From: Chitinophaga pinensis
GTDB lineage: Bacteria; Bacteroidota; Bacteroidia; Flavobacteriales_D; Crocinitomicaceae
Assembly (NCBI GenBank): GCA_945883825.1
Contig: CAMCYF010000003.1
Coordinates: forward strand, 1 to 64,000
Reading direction: 5' to 3'
DNA: 64,000 nt
Within the stretch, counting starts at the first letter, position 1; each line of letters opens with the position of its first letter. Shown here one piece after another: positions 8,534 through 17,266 of this stretch. A program made the translations under genes and the position numbers. The notes under the pieces were generated by a model that was not told the origin of the DNA, ran no database searches, and saw only the letters and a program-made list of their open reading frames with translations.

Positions 8534-9727
8534 ATGATTAATTTTCTGGATTATGACTTCTCAAACAAACGCGTTTTAATTCGTGTTGATTTTAATGTTC
8601 CTCAAGATAAATCAACATTTGAAATTACAGATGATAAAAGAATTCGTGCAGCTTTACCTACATTAAAGCATATTTTAAATAAAGGAGGAAGTCTCATCCT
8701 AATGTCACATTTAGGCAGGCCAAAAAATGGTCCAGAAGATAAATTCTCACTCAAGCACATTATTCCTCATATTGAAAAATTAGTAGGAAAAGAAGTACTT
8801 TTCGCGAATGACTGTATTGGAAGTGAGGCACAACAGAAAAGTACCGCATTAAAATCTGGAGAAATTCTGCTGCTAGAAAATGTGCGTTTTTATAATGAAG
8901 AAACTACTGGAGACATGAATTTTGCTAATGAACTTGCCTCTTTAGGAGATTGTTTTGTCAATGATGCTTTTGGAGCTGCACATCGAGCTCATGCAAGTAC
9001 AACTCAAATCGCATCTTTTTTTCCTGATGATAAGATGATGGGCTTTCTGATGGCAGCAGAAATAGAAAGTGCAGAAAAAATAATAAAAGAAACAGTGCGT
9101 CCATTTACTGCGATTGTTGGTGGCGCTAAAGTTTCAGACAAGGTTTTAATAGTAGAAAACTTATTAAAAATTGCCGATCATATTATTATTGGAGGAGGAA
9201 TGTCTTATACCTTTTTCAAAGCCTTAGGTGGAGAAATCGGAGACTCACTTTGTGAAAATGAACGTTTAGGGACCTGTAAAGAAATAGTAGAGCGCGCAGA
9301 GAAAATGGGTGTGAAAATTCACTTACCAATAGATTCAAAAATCGCAAATAAATTTGCTTCTGATGCACAAACAAGAAATCAAAAAAGTGCTGCTATTCCA
9401 GAAGGGTGGATGGGATTAGATATTGGTAATGAAACAATTAAATCTTTTACTAAGGTGTTATTGAATAGTAAAACTATCCTTTGGAATGGACCTATGGGAG
9501 TTTTTGAAATGGATGCATTTGAACATGGCACAAAGTCAATTGCTGAGGCTGTTGCCGAAGCTACAAAAAATGGCGCGTATTCATTGATTGGGGGAGGAGA
9601 TAGTGCTGCAGCAGTTCAGAAATTTGGCTTTGCCTCTCAAGTAAGTTATGTTAGCACGGGTGGAGGAGCGCTTTTAGAGTACTTTGAAGGAAAAGAATTG
9701 CCAGGAATATCGGCTATAGTTAATTAA
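8534..9727 (+). CDS. pgk: Phosphoglycerate kinase
   Basis: A 397-aa glycolytic kinase that transfers phosphate from 1,3-bisphosphoglycerate to ADP. The N-terminal signature RVLIRVDFNVP (13-23), the substrate arginine region SHLGRP, the hinge region GGAKVSDKV, and the C-terminal nucleotide motif GGGDSAAAV are all present. Length is normal. It converges on and overlaps gap by 8 nt, so the two consecutive enzymes of lower glycolysis are neighbours on opposite strands rather than an operon. No terminator hairpin separates them. Confidence 0.96.
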   Translation: MINFLDYDFSNKRVLIRVDFNVPQDKSTFEITDDKRIRAALPTLKHILNKGGSLILMSHLGRPKNGPEDKFSLKHIIPHIEKLVGKEVLFANDCIGSEAQQKSTALKSGEILLLENVRFYNEETTGDMNFANELASLGDCFVNDAFGAAHRAHASTTQIASFFPDDKMMGFLMAAEIESAEKIIKETVRPFTAIVGGAKVSDKVLIVENLLKIADHIIIGGGMSYTFFKALGGEIGDSLCENERLGTCKEIVERAEKMGVKIHLPIDSKIANKFASDAQTRNQKSAAIPEGWMGLDIGNETIKSFTKVLLNSKTILWNGPMGVFEMDAFEHGTKSIAEAVAEATKNGAYSLIGGGDSAAAVQKFGFASQVSYVSTGGGALLEYFEGKELPGISAIVN

Positions 9728-10712
9728 ATTTTTTTACTAGATCAATTAATCTATGAGAATAACCAGCTTCATTGTCGTACCACCCCACAACTTTAATAAG
9801 GTTTTTGAAAACAAGTGTGAGTTCTGAATCAAACAAACAGCTGTAAGAGCTTCCTATTACATCAACTGAAACAATCGGATCTTCTGTATATCCTAAAATT
9901 CCTTTCATAGAACCGAGCGCTGCGTTTTTCATTGCAGTATTTATTTGCTCAACAGTTATTTCATCTTTGGTAATAATTGTCATTTCAGTCATTGAGCCAT
10001 CTAAAACAGGAACTCGCACGCTTCCTCCGGTAATTTTTCCATCTAAATCAGGAAATATTTTGGTAATTGCCTTCGCTGCACCCGTTGAAGTTGGAATAAT
10101 TGAGTTAGCAGCTGCTCTTGCTCTTCTTAAATCTTTATGAGGAGAATCGTGTAAGCGTTGGTCAGACGTGTAACTATGCACTGTTGAAATGTATGCAACA
10201 TCGATTTTTACTAATTCCTTTAAAACTTTAATCATTGGTGCAGCATTGTTTGTAGTACAAGATGCATTTGAAAAAATAGTATCCGATAAATTAATATCCT
10301 TAGCATTTACACCCATTACTACAGTTTGAATATCCAAATCGTTTGCTGGAGCAGAAAGAATAACCCTTTTAACGCTGTTTCTTAGATGTTTACTTGCTGA
10401 ATCTCGTGTTAAAAACATTCCAGTGGACTCTACAACTGTTTCTACAGAATAATTACCCCATGGAATTTGTGAAGGATCTTTTTCTTGCGTAAAAATTATT
10501 TTTTTTCCGTTTTCAAAATGCAAGGTATTTCCTTCAATTGTAAAAGAAATATTTAGAGTTCCATGGATGCTATCGTACTTTAGTAAATGAGCTAACGTAG
10601 AAATATCTGCAAGGTCGTTAATGAGTGCAATCTCAATAGAATTATCGTTCAATGCAATACGCGTAAAACATCTTCCTATCCTTCCAAAACCGTTAATTCC
10701 AATCACATTCAT
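9720..10712 (-). CDS. gap: Glyceraldehyde-3-phosphate dehydrogenase, type I
   Basis: A 330-aa NAD-dependent enzyme of glycolysis and gluconeogenesis. It shows the Rossmann motif INGFGRIGR (6-14), Asp33, which favours NAD over NADP, and the active site SNASCTTN with nucleophile Cys152. The base His lies in STVHSYTSDQ, and the C-terminal WYDNEAGYSHR is present. The ATG at 10712 is preferred: the only upstream alternative is a TTG at 10733, and homologues start at MxVIGINGFGRIGR. The 3' end overlaps the convergent pgk by 8 nt. Confidence 0.95.
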   Translation of the reverse strand: MNVIGINGFGRIGRCFTRIALNDNSIEIALINDLADISTLAHLLKYDSIHGTLNISFTIEGNTLHFENGKKIIFTQEKDPSQIPWGNYSVETVVESTGMFLTRDSASKHLRNSVKRVILSAPANDLDIQTVVMGVNAKDINLSDTIFSNASCTTNNAAPMIKVLKELVKIDVAYISTVHSYTSDQRLHDSPHKDLRRARAAANSIIPTSTGAAKAITKIFPDLDGKITGGSVRVPVLDGSMTEMTIITKDEITVEQINTAMKNAALGSMKGILGYTEDPIVSVDVIGSSYSCLFDSELTLVFKNLIKVVGWYDNEAGYSHRLIDLVKKFN

Positions 10713-10816
10713 TTTAAAACATTTAAGACACAAAATTACTCAATCATTGAGTACAAAAAGGAAACGTATTAAAATAAAAAGTGTTTAACCTAAATACGAA
10801 AAGATTTTTCGTGATT

Positions 10817-11647
10817 TTAGTTAAATGTATAAGTGACACCATTTACAGTAACTGTAAAAGTAAAGTCACAGGTTCCAGAACCATAATCTACTATACGTAG
10901 CGGTTTATTTTGTGGTTGAAGATCAATTGTTCCACTGACCGGAAATCCACAACCTACTTTTACATGGATTGGATTTGTAGTTTGAGAGGTAAATCCGCCT
11001 CCAGATGAAAAACCACCTTCAGCATTACCCGTAATATCATACTCATCATCAAAACGATAAAGTAAGGTATTGAAACCTGAAACCCAAGTTCTAACTCGTG
11101 TTGATGAATATGTTAGTGTTTCACCAGAAGTTAATGTTGCAAGACCATTAACGTTTACATTAAAATAGGGTTGATTGTTTGTATTTAGCCCCATATTTTC
11201 AACTGTTTTTGTCCCTTCAATTTTAATATCATTCACATAATAATCTATTGGTGTATGAGTAATTACTGTTCCTTGAGCAATGTATTGACCTGTGAATGTT
11301 GTTACTATTTTCCCTCTTCGTTGTTTGCCGTCATTGCAGTCACAATTTGTATTTCCATAATCTACAGTCACAGTTTTAAAAGAATTGATGGTATCTAAGG
11401 TAATTATTACATCGCAAGGTGTTTTTTCTAAAACTGGTTTTTCACCTGGTTTTGTAGAGATAATTTTACCTGACTTATAATAAACCAAGTTTCCATTAAC
11501 TGCTTGATCAGAAATATTTGTCATTTCGTCAAAAGCAGTTTCAATCTTATAATTTAACATAGCAGATTGATCGTTATCAAATTGCTTTTTTCGGCATGCA
11601 CCAAGCGCAAGAATCAAGATAGAAGACAATAAAATTAGACTTTTCAT
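10817..11647 (-). CDS. Putative lipoprotein of unknown function
   Basis: A 276-aa protein with a lipoprotein signal peptide (MKSLILLSSILILALGAC, Cys18) and no recognisable enzyme motif. The mature part is rich in Thr, Asn, Gly and beta-branched residues, suggesting beta structure. It contains a CDCNDG segment and two later cysteines that could form disulfides. It resembles hypothetical Bacteroidota surface lipoproteins in general character, but I cannot name a family. It has its own promoter candidate (11704-11734) and is probably monocistronic, between gap and the C1 peptidase. Confidence 0.75.
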   Translation of the reverse strand: MKSLILLSSILILALGACRKKQFDNDQSAMLNYKIETAFDEMTNISDQAVNGNLVYYKSGKIISTKPGEKPVLEKTPCDVIITLDTINSFKTVTVDYGNTNCDCNDGKQRRGKIVTTFTGQYIAQGTVITHTPIDYYVNDIKIEGTKTVENMGLNTNNQPYFNVNVNGLATLTSGETLTYSSTRVRTWVSGFNTLLYRFDDEYDITGNAEGGFSSGGGFTSQTTNPIHVKVGCGFPVSGTIDLQPQNKPLRIVDYGSGTCDFTFTVTVNGVTYTFN

Positions 11648-11703
11648 TTGTAATTGATTTGAGGATTATAATGATATGAATTTTAAAAAAAGAGTTTCAA
11701 TAG

Positions 11704-11734
11704 CAAAACTAATATTTAATTTCTTTTTTTTCAA
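11704..11734 (-). promoter_or_regulatory. Candidate promoter of the lipoprotein gene
   Basis: On the minus strand TTG (11732-11734) and TAGTTTTG (11704-11711) are 20 nt apart, matching the Bacteroidota -33/-7 pattern. The lipoprotein ATG at 11647 is about 56 nt downstream. Confidence 0.5.
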
Positions 11735-11802
11735 AAATACAAATCACTTTTCTAAACCCAACCTTAATAGCCTTTTTCATCATTAGATAAAAAGTTTCAA
11801 AA

Positions 11803-13002
11803 TCAAAGTTTCAATTTTCCCTTTAGTTCAGAGGATAAAGCATCTTTATGAATGTAGATATTGATTGTTTTAAATTTAAAATATTCTTCGGAAACGTATA
11901 AATAACCTTTTGGAAAATTGCTAGTGCCCCATGAATTTTTTACCAAGAAAAATTTTGTGCCAGATTGATCTTGGTATAAGCCAACAATATGCATTCCATG
12001 ATCATCGGTTGTTGTTTTATTATCATAAGCATATTGTCTGATTTCTGGAGTAATTTTTAATTCTTTCGTTGGATTTAAAAATGCATTTGATATTCTATCT
12101 GCACCAGCATTATTGAAATTTTTATTATCTTTCCCTTCTACTTGAATAGCATCAGTATTTTCAGGAACAAGCGCAATTCCATTTTTAAAACTAAAGCCTT
12201 TCTCAGAAACATCTGCTCCCCAAGCCACTGTGAAGCCATTTTTTAATGCAGTTTCACAAGCGCTAAATAATTCTTCTAGTTGTACATTGTAGCTTTCTCC
12301 CCATGCCCAATTATCAGGAATTTCTAAAAGACATTTTTTATGCATAGTATGATTATTAAAAGAAGTTAAGGAAATGTAATTATCCATAACAAGACCAATT
12401 GATTCTGCATAAGATTTTGGAGAATATGTTTTTCCTTCCCATTTGAATTTTTGAAGGTCTGCCCCAAAGTTTTTATCAAGTATAGCATTGTATTCTTGCT
12501 TCCAAGACAAATCTAGCCCTTTTGGAGAACTAGCTGTTGACAATAATTTTTGCATAAACTCATTTATCTCTGAAAAAAGTGCCGAATGATCATATGCTTT
12601 TCCTTCAATAAGATTACTGTTATAAAGTTCTTTAGGTACGATTCCAAAATTTTTAATTACAAGAGGAATATCATGAAAAGCTCCACCCTCCCCAAAATTT
12701 ATCTTTCCATCCATTCTAATGAATTTGTCAGCTTTTAATTCGTATGCTTTTCGAACGATATACATCTCAGATAATTCGGAAGGCTTTTTTTTACCTTGGC
12801 GAATTAATTCAGATTCCAAAAACGATAAAGCTGAAAAACTCCAACAAGTTCCTGTATTTCCTTGACTTTCTACGGGAGTATTATCTAGGCGATAAATTTT
12901 AGTAAATTCATATTTACTATCTTCTGCATTGCTTACTTGAGCAATAGAAAGAAAGGATGCTCCAATAAATAGAGCAGTAATAATTTTAGAACAGTTAAGC
13001 AT
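11803..13002 (-). CDS. Secreted C1 (papain-fold) aminopeptidase, bleomycin hydrolase/PepC type
   Basis: A 399-aa cysteine peptidase with a signal peptide (about 1-26, ending VSNA). The oxyanion Gln47 and nucleophile Cys53 lie in ESQGNTGTCWSFSA, His338 in DDHGMHIVG and Asn356 in KNSWG, so the catalytic set is complete. The long insert between Cys and His and the KNSWG ending match peptidase family C1B (aminopeptidase C, bleomycin hydrolase). Cytosolic C1B enzymes lack a signal peptide; export of this one is typical of Bacteroidota homologues. It starts 4 nt after the HU/SPOR gene and is surely co-transcribed with it. Confidence 0.87.
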   Translation of the reverse strand: MLNCSKIITALFIGASFLSIAQVSNAEDSKYEFTKIYRLDNTPVESQGNTGTCWSFSALSFLESELIRQGKKKPSELSEMYIVRKAYELKADKFIRMDGKINFGEGGAFHDIPLVIKNFGIVPKELYNSNLIEGKAYDHSALFSEINEFMQKLLSTASSPKGLDLSWKQEYNAILDKNFGADLQKFKWEGKTYSPKSYAESIGLVMDNYISLTSFNNHTMHKKCLLEIPDNWAWGESYNVQLEELFSACETALKNGFTVAWGADVSEKGFSFKNGIALVPENTDAIQVEGKDNKNFNNAGADRISNAFLNPTKELKITPEIRQYAYDNKTTTDDHGMHIVGLYQDQSGTKFFLVKNSWGTSNFPKGYLYVSEEYFKFKTINIYIHKDALSSELKGKLKL

Positions 13003-13006
13003 ATTT

Positions 13007-14065
13007 TTATTTTTTTAGAATCCAACCTGTATAGCCTTTTTCATTGGCTTTTTGAATAATGGTCTGCATTTGTAAATCTGAATCAGCACTACCAATACTA
13101 ACACGGACTAGCGGAGAGCCCCCAGCGAGTTGAGCAGTAAAACCTTCTTTTTTTAATTTAGAAATCAAAACAAGTGCATTCTCTTTGTTAGAGAAGCAGC
13201 CAATTATATATTCAAAAGCATTTGTTTTCGAAATTTTATTTTGAAAATTCTCTATTTTAACATCAAGTATTTCTTTCACTATCTTTTTTTCTTCAATTCG
13301 AATAGGAATATTTATTCCTTCATCAAATTTAAAAAGTCCAATTCGATGGTTTTTTGAAGTTGTAATTTGGTTTTCAAAAATATTTTTTTCAAGAACTTCG
13401 TATTGTTGAGTAGCAATCTTTTGCTGAGAGTAGGCCCCAATCTCTTTTTTATAAAATAGATTAAAATCTTTAAATGAAATTAGTCCAGATTCTAGAACAC
13501 CAGAATGTGTTGGAATCCAAAAGGAATAAAAAGCAAGTGGTAAAAGACAAGCTGCAGCAGCATATTTCAAGTAATTAATTTTGCGGATAGGCGCTTTTAC
13601 TTTTATCTTTTTATCTATAATGCTTGGTTCATTAATCTCAGGTTTTTTATTAGCAATAAATTGAACTTGGCTAAGTCCATATGAACTCAATAATAGGTTA
13701 AAATAACGGTCTTGTTCAAATACTAAATTCCCTTCAAGATCATATGATAATTTTCCAACTCGTTCAATGTGAACTGATTGTTTTGAATTCAATTTTGATT
13801 TAAGATCGAGTACAAATTCTTCAATCTCACTTTGACTTTTAGAATATTCAATAGCATTTATACTAGCATATTCAGAAATTAATAATCCATCATTATTTAA
13901 TAAGTTTTTATTAAACAAAAGTTGCTTTGATGGAGCTAAGAACAAACCGCGATCAAGGTCAAATTTTGCAGAGATAGTTTTAGCTACAAATCCCCCAAAA
14001 TTTGGAATAATTACGCAAGAATGGCGCAATAATAAGGAACTAACAATATCTTCAATTTTTTGCAT
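13007..14065 (-). CDS. HU/CCDC81-like domain protein with transmembrane segment and SPOR domain
   Basis: A 352-aa membrane protein. The first 135 or so residues match the paired CCDC81-like prokaryotic HU domains (starting IVSSLLLRHSCVIIPNFGGF). A single membrane helix follows near 167-184, then a linker, and the last 75 residues form a SPOR fold that in other proteins binds denuded septal peptidoglycan. The order implies a cytoplasmic HU-like head and a periplasmic SPOR tail. Whether the HU-like part binds DNA here is unknown. It precedes the secreted C1 peptidase by 4 nt. A TAGCTTTG element (14070-14077) lies 4 nt before the ATG, suggesting a very short leader. Confidence 0.83.
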   Translation of the reverse strand: MQKIEDIVSSLLLRHSCVIIPNFGGFVAKTISAKFDLDRGLFLAPSKQLLFNKNLLNNDGLLISEYASINAIEYSKSQSEIEEFVLDLKSKLNSKQSVHIERVGKLSYDLEGNLVFEQDRYFNLLLSSYGLSQVQFIANKKPEINEPSIIDKKIKVKAPIRKINYLKYAAAACLLPLAFYSFWIPTHSGVLESGLISFKDFNLFYKKEIGAYSQQKIATQQYEVLEKNIFENQITTSKNHRIGLFKFDEGINIPIRIEEKKIVKEILDVKIENFQNKISKTNAFEYIIGCFSNKENALVLISKLKKEGFTAQLAGGSPLVRVSIGSADSDLQMQTIIQKANEKGYTGWILKK

Positions 14066-14069
14066 AACT

Positions 14070-14077
14070 CAAAGCTA
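14070..14077 (-). promoter_or_regulatory. Candidate -7 element for the HU/SPOR operon
   Basis: TAGCTTTG on the minus strand fits TAnnTTTG and ends 4 nt before the start codon, so transcription would begin at or next to the ATG. No TTG at the standard spacing was found, which lowers confidence. Confidence 0.3.
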
Positions 14078-14096
14078 CAAAAGATTAATGAAACTT

Positions 14097-14828
14097 CTAT
14101 AAACTTCGTAAAACAATTTCAACATCTTCAATGGTATCTATGTTTGGAGTTTCTAAAGTAGTTTCAGAAACATAAATAGAAAAACCGTTGTACAACCATC
14201 TCAATTGCTCTAAAGATTCTATTGTTTCCAACAGAGAAACAGGCAAGTTAGATAATAAAAAAAGTGTTTCTCTGCGATAGGCATACAAGCCAATATGCCG
14301 AAGAAATGGATAAGAGCTAAGTCCATTACCTTTATAATTTAATTGATTTGGAATCGCACTACGACTAAAATAAAGCGCTGAATTATTTTTGTCAATGACT
14401 ATTTTAATTCTATTTGGATTATCAAGATCTTCACTTGTTATTTTCCTTGTTGCTAAAGTTGCAATTTCAATACTTTGTTTTTCAAAAACCTCAATTAATT
14501 GATCTAATTGTCTAAAGTCAACGAGTGGTTCATCTCCCTGGATATTGACGATTAAATCGTATTCTGGGTATTTTTTTGCAACTTCAGCACAGCGATCTGT
14601 TCCAGAGTTGTGTTTCTTGGATGTCATTTCAACATTTCCGCCAAAGCGAAGTACCTCATCTCTAATTCGGGTATCATCTGTTGCAACTATTAAAAGATCA
14701 ATTAATTTTGATTTTATTGCACCCTCATAAACACGTTGAATCATGGTTTTTCCTTTGAGATCAATTAAAGGCTTTCCAGGAAAACGGGAAGATGCGAAGC
14801 GGGCAGGAATAATACCTAATACTTTCAT
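14097..14828 (-). CDS. kdsB: 3-deoxy-manno-octulosonate cytidylyltransferase (CMP-Kdo synthetase)
   Basis: A 243-aa cytosolic enzyme that activates Kdo with CTP for lipid A core assembly. It shows the nucleotidyltransferase motif IPARFASSRFPGKPL (6-20), QGDEPLV, and the C-terminal pattern HIGLYAYRRETL and ESLEQLRWL typical of KdsB. Length is normal. Its ATG overlaps the stop codon of the upstream TonB receptor by one base (TAATG), so it is translated from the same message as an outer-membrane receptor. No other Kdo gene is nearby. Confidence 0.95.
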   Translation of the reverse strand: MKVLGIIPARFASSRFPGKPLIDLKGKTMIQRVYEGAIKSKLIDLLIVATDDTRIRDEVLRFGGNVEMTSKKHNSGTDRCAEVAKKYPEYDLIVNIQGDEPLVDFRQLDQLIEVFEKQSIEIATLATRKITSEDLDNPNRIKIVIDKNNSALYFSRSAIPNQLNYKGNGLSSYPFLRHIGLYAYRRETLFLLSNLPVSLLETIESLEQLRWLYNGFSIYVSETTLETPNIDTIEDVEIVLRSL

Positions 14829-17209
14829 TAAAATTTCATTTGAAGTTGTAACATAAAATTTCTGGGTGCTTGAATATCTCCAGGTCTACTTGAATATTCT
14901 GTATTCAAAATGTTATTTGCAATTAATCCAATTCTCATAAACTCATTGATTTTATAGCCAAAGCGAAAATCAAAAACCAAAGACCCCTTGTTGTATTTTT
15001 TTCGGTATTCTTTTAAACCTGGAAGGAGATAGACAGTTGTGTTTAAGGATGGGTCTAAATCCTCTTCAAAAGTTAAATCTATATTCTTCATAAAACTATT
15101 GTATCGACAGGAAAAACCAGCACTCAATTTTTTATAATTTACTTCAACATCTGCTTTGGCTAAGTGTTTGAATCGGTATTTTAGCATGTTAATGTTTTTA
15201 TCTGAAAAATTTGCGGTATACAATGGATTATTATTTAAGGAAATAGGATTCATATATGTATAACCTAACAAGGATATTAACTCTACTCCCCCTATTTTTC
15301 CACTAGAATTAAAAGATAAATCAAGACCTGTAATTCTAGCTTTTTCAGCATTTTGTGCTTGAAATCCAACCCAATCAGCAATGTTGTATTGACTATTTGT
15401 TAAAAATTGAATATCATCGGGAGAGGGATTAACTGGATTTAATGGTAGTTGCGAAATGGGATTATAGTAAATAAATGAAAACTCCATCATATTACTATAT
15501 TCATTAACAAAAGCTGAAACATCAAGCATACCTTTCCAAGATCCAATTTTAACACCTTGTTTTAAACCAATTTCTGCTGCCCATCCAATCTCAGGGCGCA
15601 AGGAAGGATTAGGAAAAATATTAAGTGCGCCTACTGATGTTTGAGTATATCTTTCTGCAACAGAAGGATAACGAATACCTTGACCTAATGAAGCTCGCAG
15701 ATGCGTGTATTTTACTAATTCATAATGGAAAGCTGTCCTGAAAACTGGATAGAAGGGTATAGTAAGCGAGTCCTTTTTTAAAAGCATAAAATCAGTATCT
15801 CCAGATTTACCATCCATTTCAAAATATTCTAAGCGAGCACCTGCGGTGATATCTAATTTCCCAATTTTATGTTCATACTGACCATATGCAGCGATGTTGT
15901 TAGAAGTATGGTCTCCAAATAATTTTGAGACTACTACATTGTAAATATCTGAAATACCTGATGTTAGTGTAATTCCATTTCCAAATTGTTTTTGAAATTG
16001 GTATTCGGAAAAATAAATAATGGCACCACTTCCTTGTTGAGCATTGTTTATATTCTCATTATTAGCGTAATAGACTCTTGCTTTAAGATTGTGTCGATTA
16101 TTATGTTTGTCGATGTATTTTAGATAAGGATCAACGAAAAAGCGTTGCCCAATATTGTAAGTTAATGTAGAAGCTTTAATACTTGTATCTGCTCCACCGT
16201 TTGGCGTATATCCCAAAGAATCACTTTCCCAAATCAAAAAGTTTCCTGTTTTTTGATATTGATAGTTGAATCCAATTCCGGCTTTTAAGCGCTCTATTTT
16301 TGGAGGTTTAAAAAAGAGACTTCCACTTATCCGACCTCTTTGCTCTGTTTCTCCTGCTCGATAACCATCGTTGTTAAATAAAGTTGTAGATAGTGTATAC
16401 CCCATTTTTTTAAACATTTGTCCATGATAAGCCTCAATTTGTTGATTCATTGGAGAACGTGACCACCATTTTAAAGAATTACGCGCAGGATTATCATAAA
16501 CTCCATACTGCAATTTAATTTTTGATTCTGGAACAATTCCTGGTTCTTTTTCAATTAAGGAAATTACTCCATTCAAAGCTCCACTTCCGTACAATACAGA
16601 TGCTGCCCCTTTCATAATTTCAATTTGAGCTGCTTGTTCCATTGGTATCGCATTCCATTGAGTATCACCTGCATAACCTGAAAGAAGAGGCATTCCATTC
16701 CATAAAACTAAAACGCGGCTACCTGTACCGTATGAAAAGCCACCACCACCTCTAATACTAACTTGCCCATCCATCGTATAAACACCAGGGCTTTGATCGA
16801 CAGCTTGTTCCAAATCTGTAATTCCTTTATTGTCGATTAATCGCGGTCGGATAATTTCCATTGAAACTGGAACCTCTTCAATTGCTTGTTTTCTTCTGCC
16901 TGCAGAAACAACAACAGTTTCTAAATCTTTAGTTTGTTCTCCCATTTTTATAACAATTTCTTCTACTTTGTACACAGTAATTGTATCATTAAGGAATTGC
17001 ATCATTGAAGTAATAATTGTAACAGGAAATTTCTTACTATTCAATTTAAATTTTCCATCAAAATCAGAAATTGCTTTTACTCCATCTGATGCGGTAATTT
17101 TAGCGCCAACAATCGGAGTATTTGTACTTTTTTCTCTTACTATTCCAGAAATTTGAGCAATAAATCCGATGGGAATAAATAGTAATAAAAGTAGAATTTT
17201 ACTTTTCAT
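14828..17209 (-). CDS. TonB-dependent outer-membrane receptor (paralogue 1)
   Basis: A 793-aa receptor with a signal peptide (about 1-19) and a CarboxypepD_reg-like domain (about 20-105). A plug domain follows (VPVSMEIIRP, then GVYTMDGQVSIRGGGGFSYG), and a beta barrel ends in the terminal aromatic KF, as recognised by the Bam machinery. Such receptors import iron chelates, vitamins or oligosaccharides with TonB energy; the ligand cannot be deduced. It is clearly paralogous to the next gene upstream, with near-identical plug motifs and the same C-terminal RP-D-QAPRNF-LQLQ pattern. No SusD partner is adjacent, arguing against a glycan-utilisation locus. kdsB overlaps its stop codon. Confidence 0.9.
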   Translation of the reverse strand: MKSKILLLLLFIPIGFIAQISGIVREKSTNTPIVGAKITASDGVKAISDFDGKFKLNSKKFPVTIITSMMQFLNDTITVYKVEEIVIKMGEQTKDLETVVVSAGRRKQAIEEVPVSMEIIRPRLIDNKGITDLEQAVDQSPGVYTMDGQVSIRGGGGFSYGTGSRVLVLWNGMPLLSGYAGDTQWNAIPMEQAAQIEIMKGAASVLYGSGALNGVISLIEKEPGIVPESKIKLQYGVYDNPARNSLKWWSRSPMNQQIEAYHGQMFKKMGYTLSTTLFNNDGYRAGETEQRGRISGSLFFKPPKIERLKAGIGFNYQYQKTGNFLIWESDSLGYTPNGGADTSIKASTLTYNIGQRFFVDPYLKYIDKHNNRHNLKARVYYANNENINNAQQGSGAIIYFSEYQFQKQFGNGITLTSGISDIYNVVVSKLFGDHTSNNIAAYGQYEHKIGKLDITAGARLEYFEMDGKSGDTDFMLLKKDSLTIPFYPVFRTAFHYELVKYTHLRASLGQGIRYPSVAERYTQTSVGALNIFPNPSLRPEIGWAAEIGLKQGVKIGSWKGMLDVSAFVNEYSNMMEFSFIYYNPISQLPLNPVNPSPDDIQFLTNSQYNIADWVGFQAQNAEKARITGLDLSFNSSGKIGGVELISLLGYTYMNPISLNNNPLYTANFSDKNINMLKYRFKHLAKADVEVNYKKLSAGFSCRYNSFMKNIDLTFEEDLDPSLNTTVYLLPGLKEYRKKYNKGSLVFDFRFGYKINEFMRIGLIANNILNTEYSSRPGDIQAPRNFMLQLQMKF

Positions 17210-17266
17210 CTTAGATTTTAAGTATCAATATTAAAAGTATTTTTTTTAATTTACAACAATATATCC

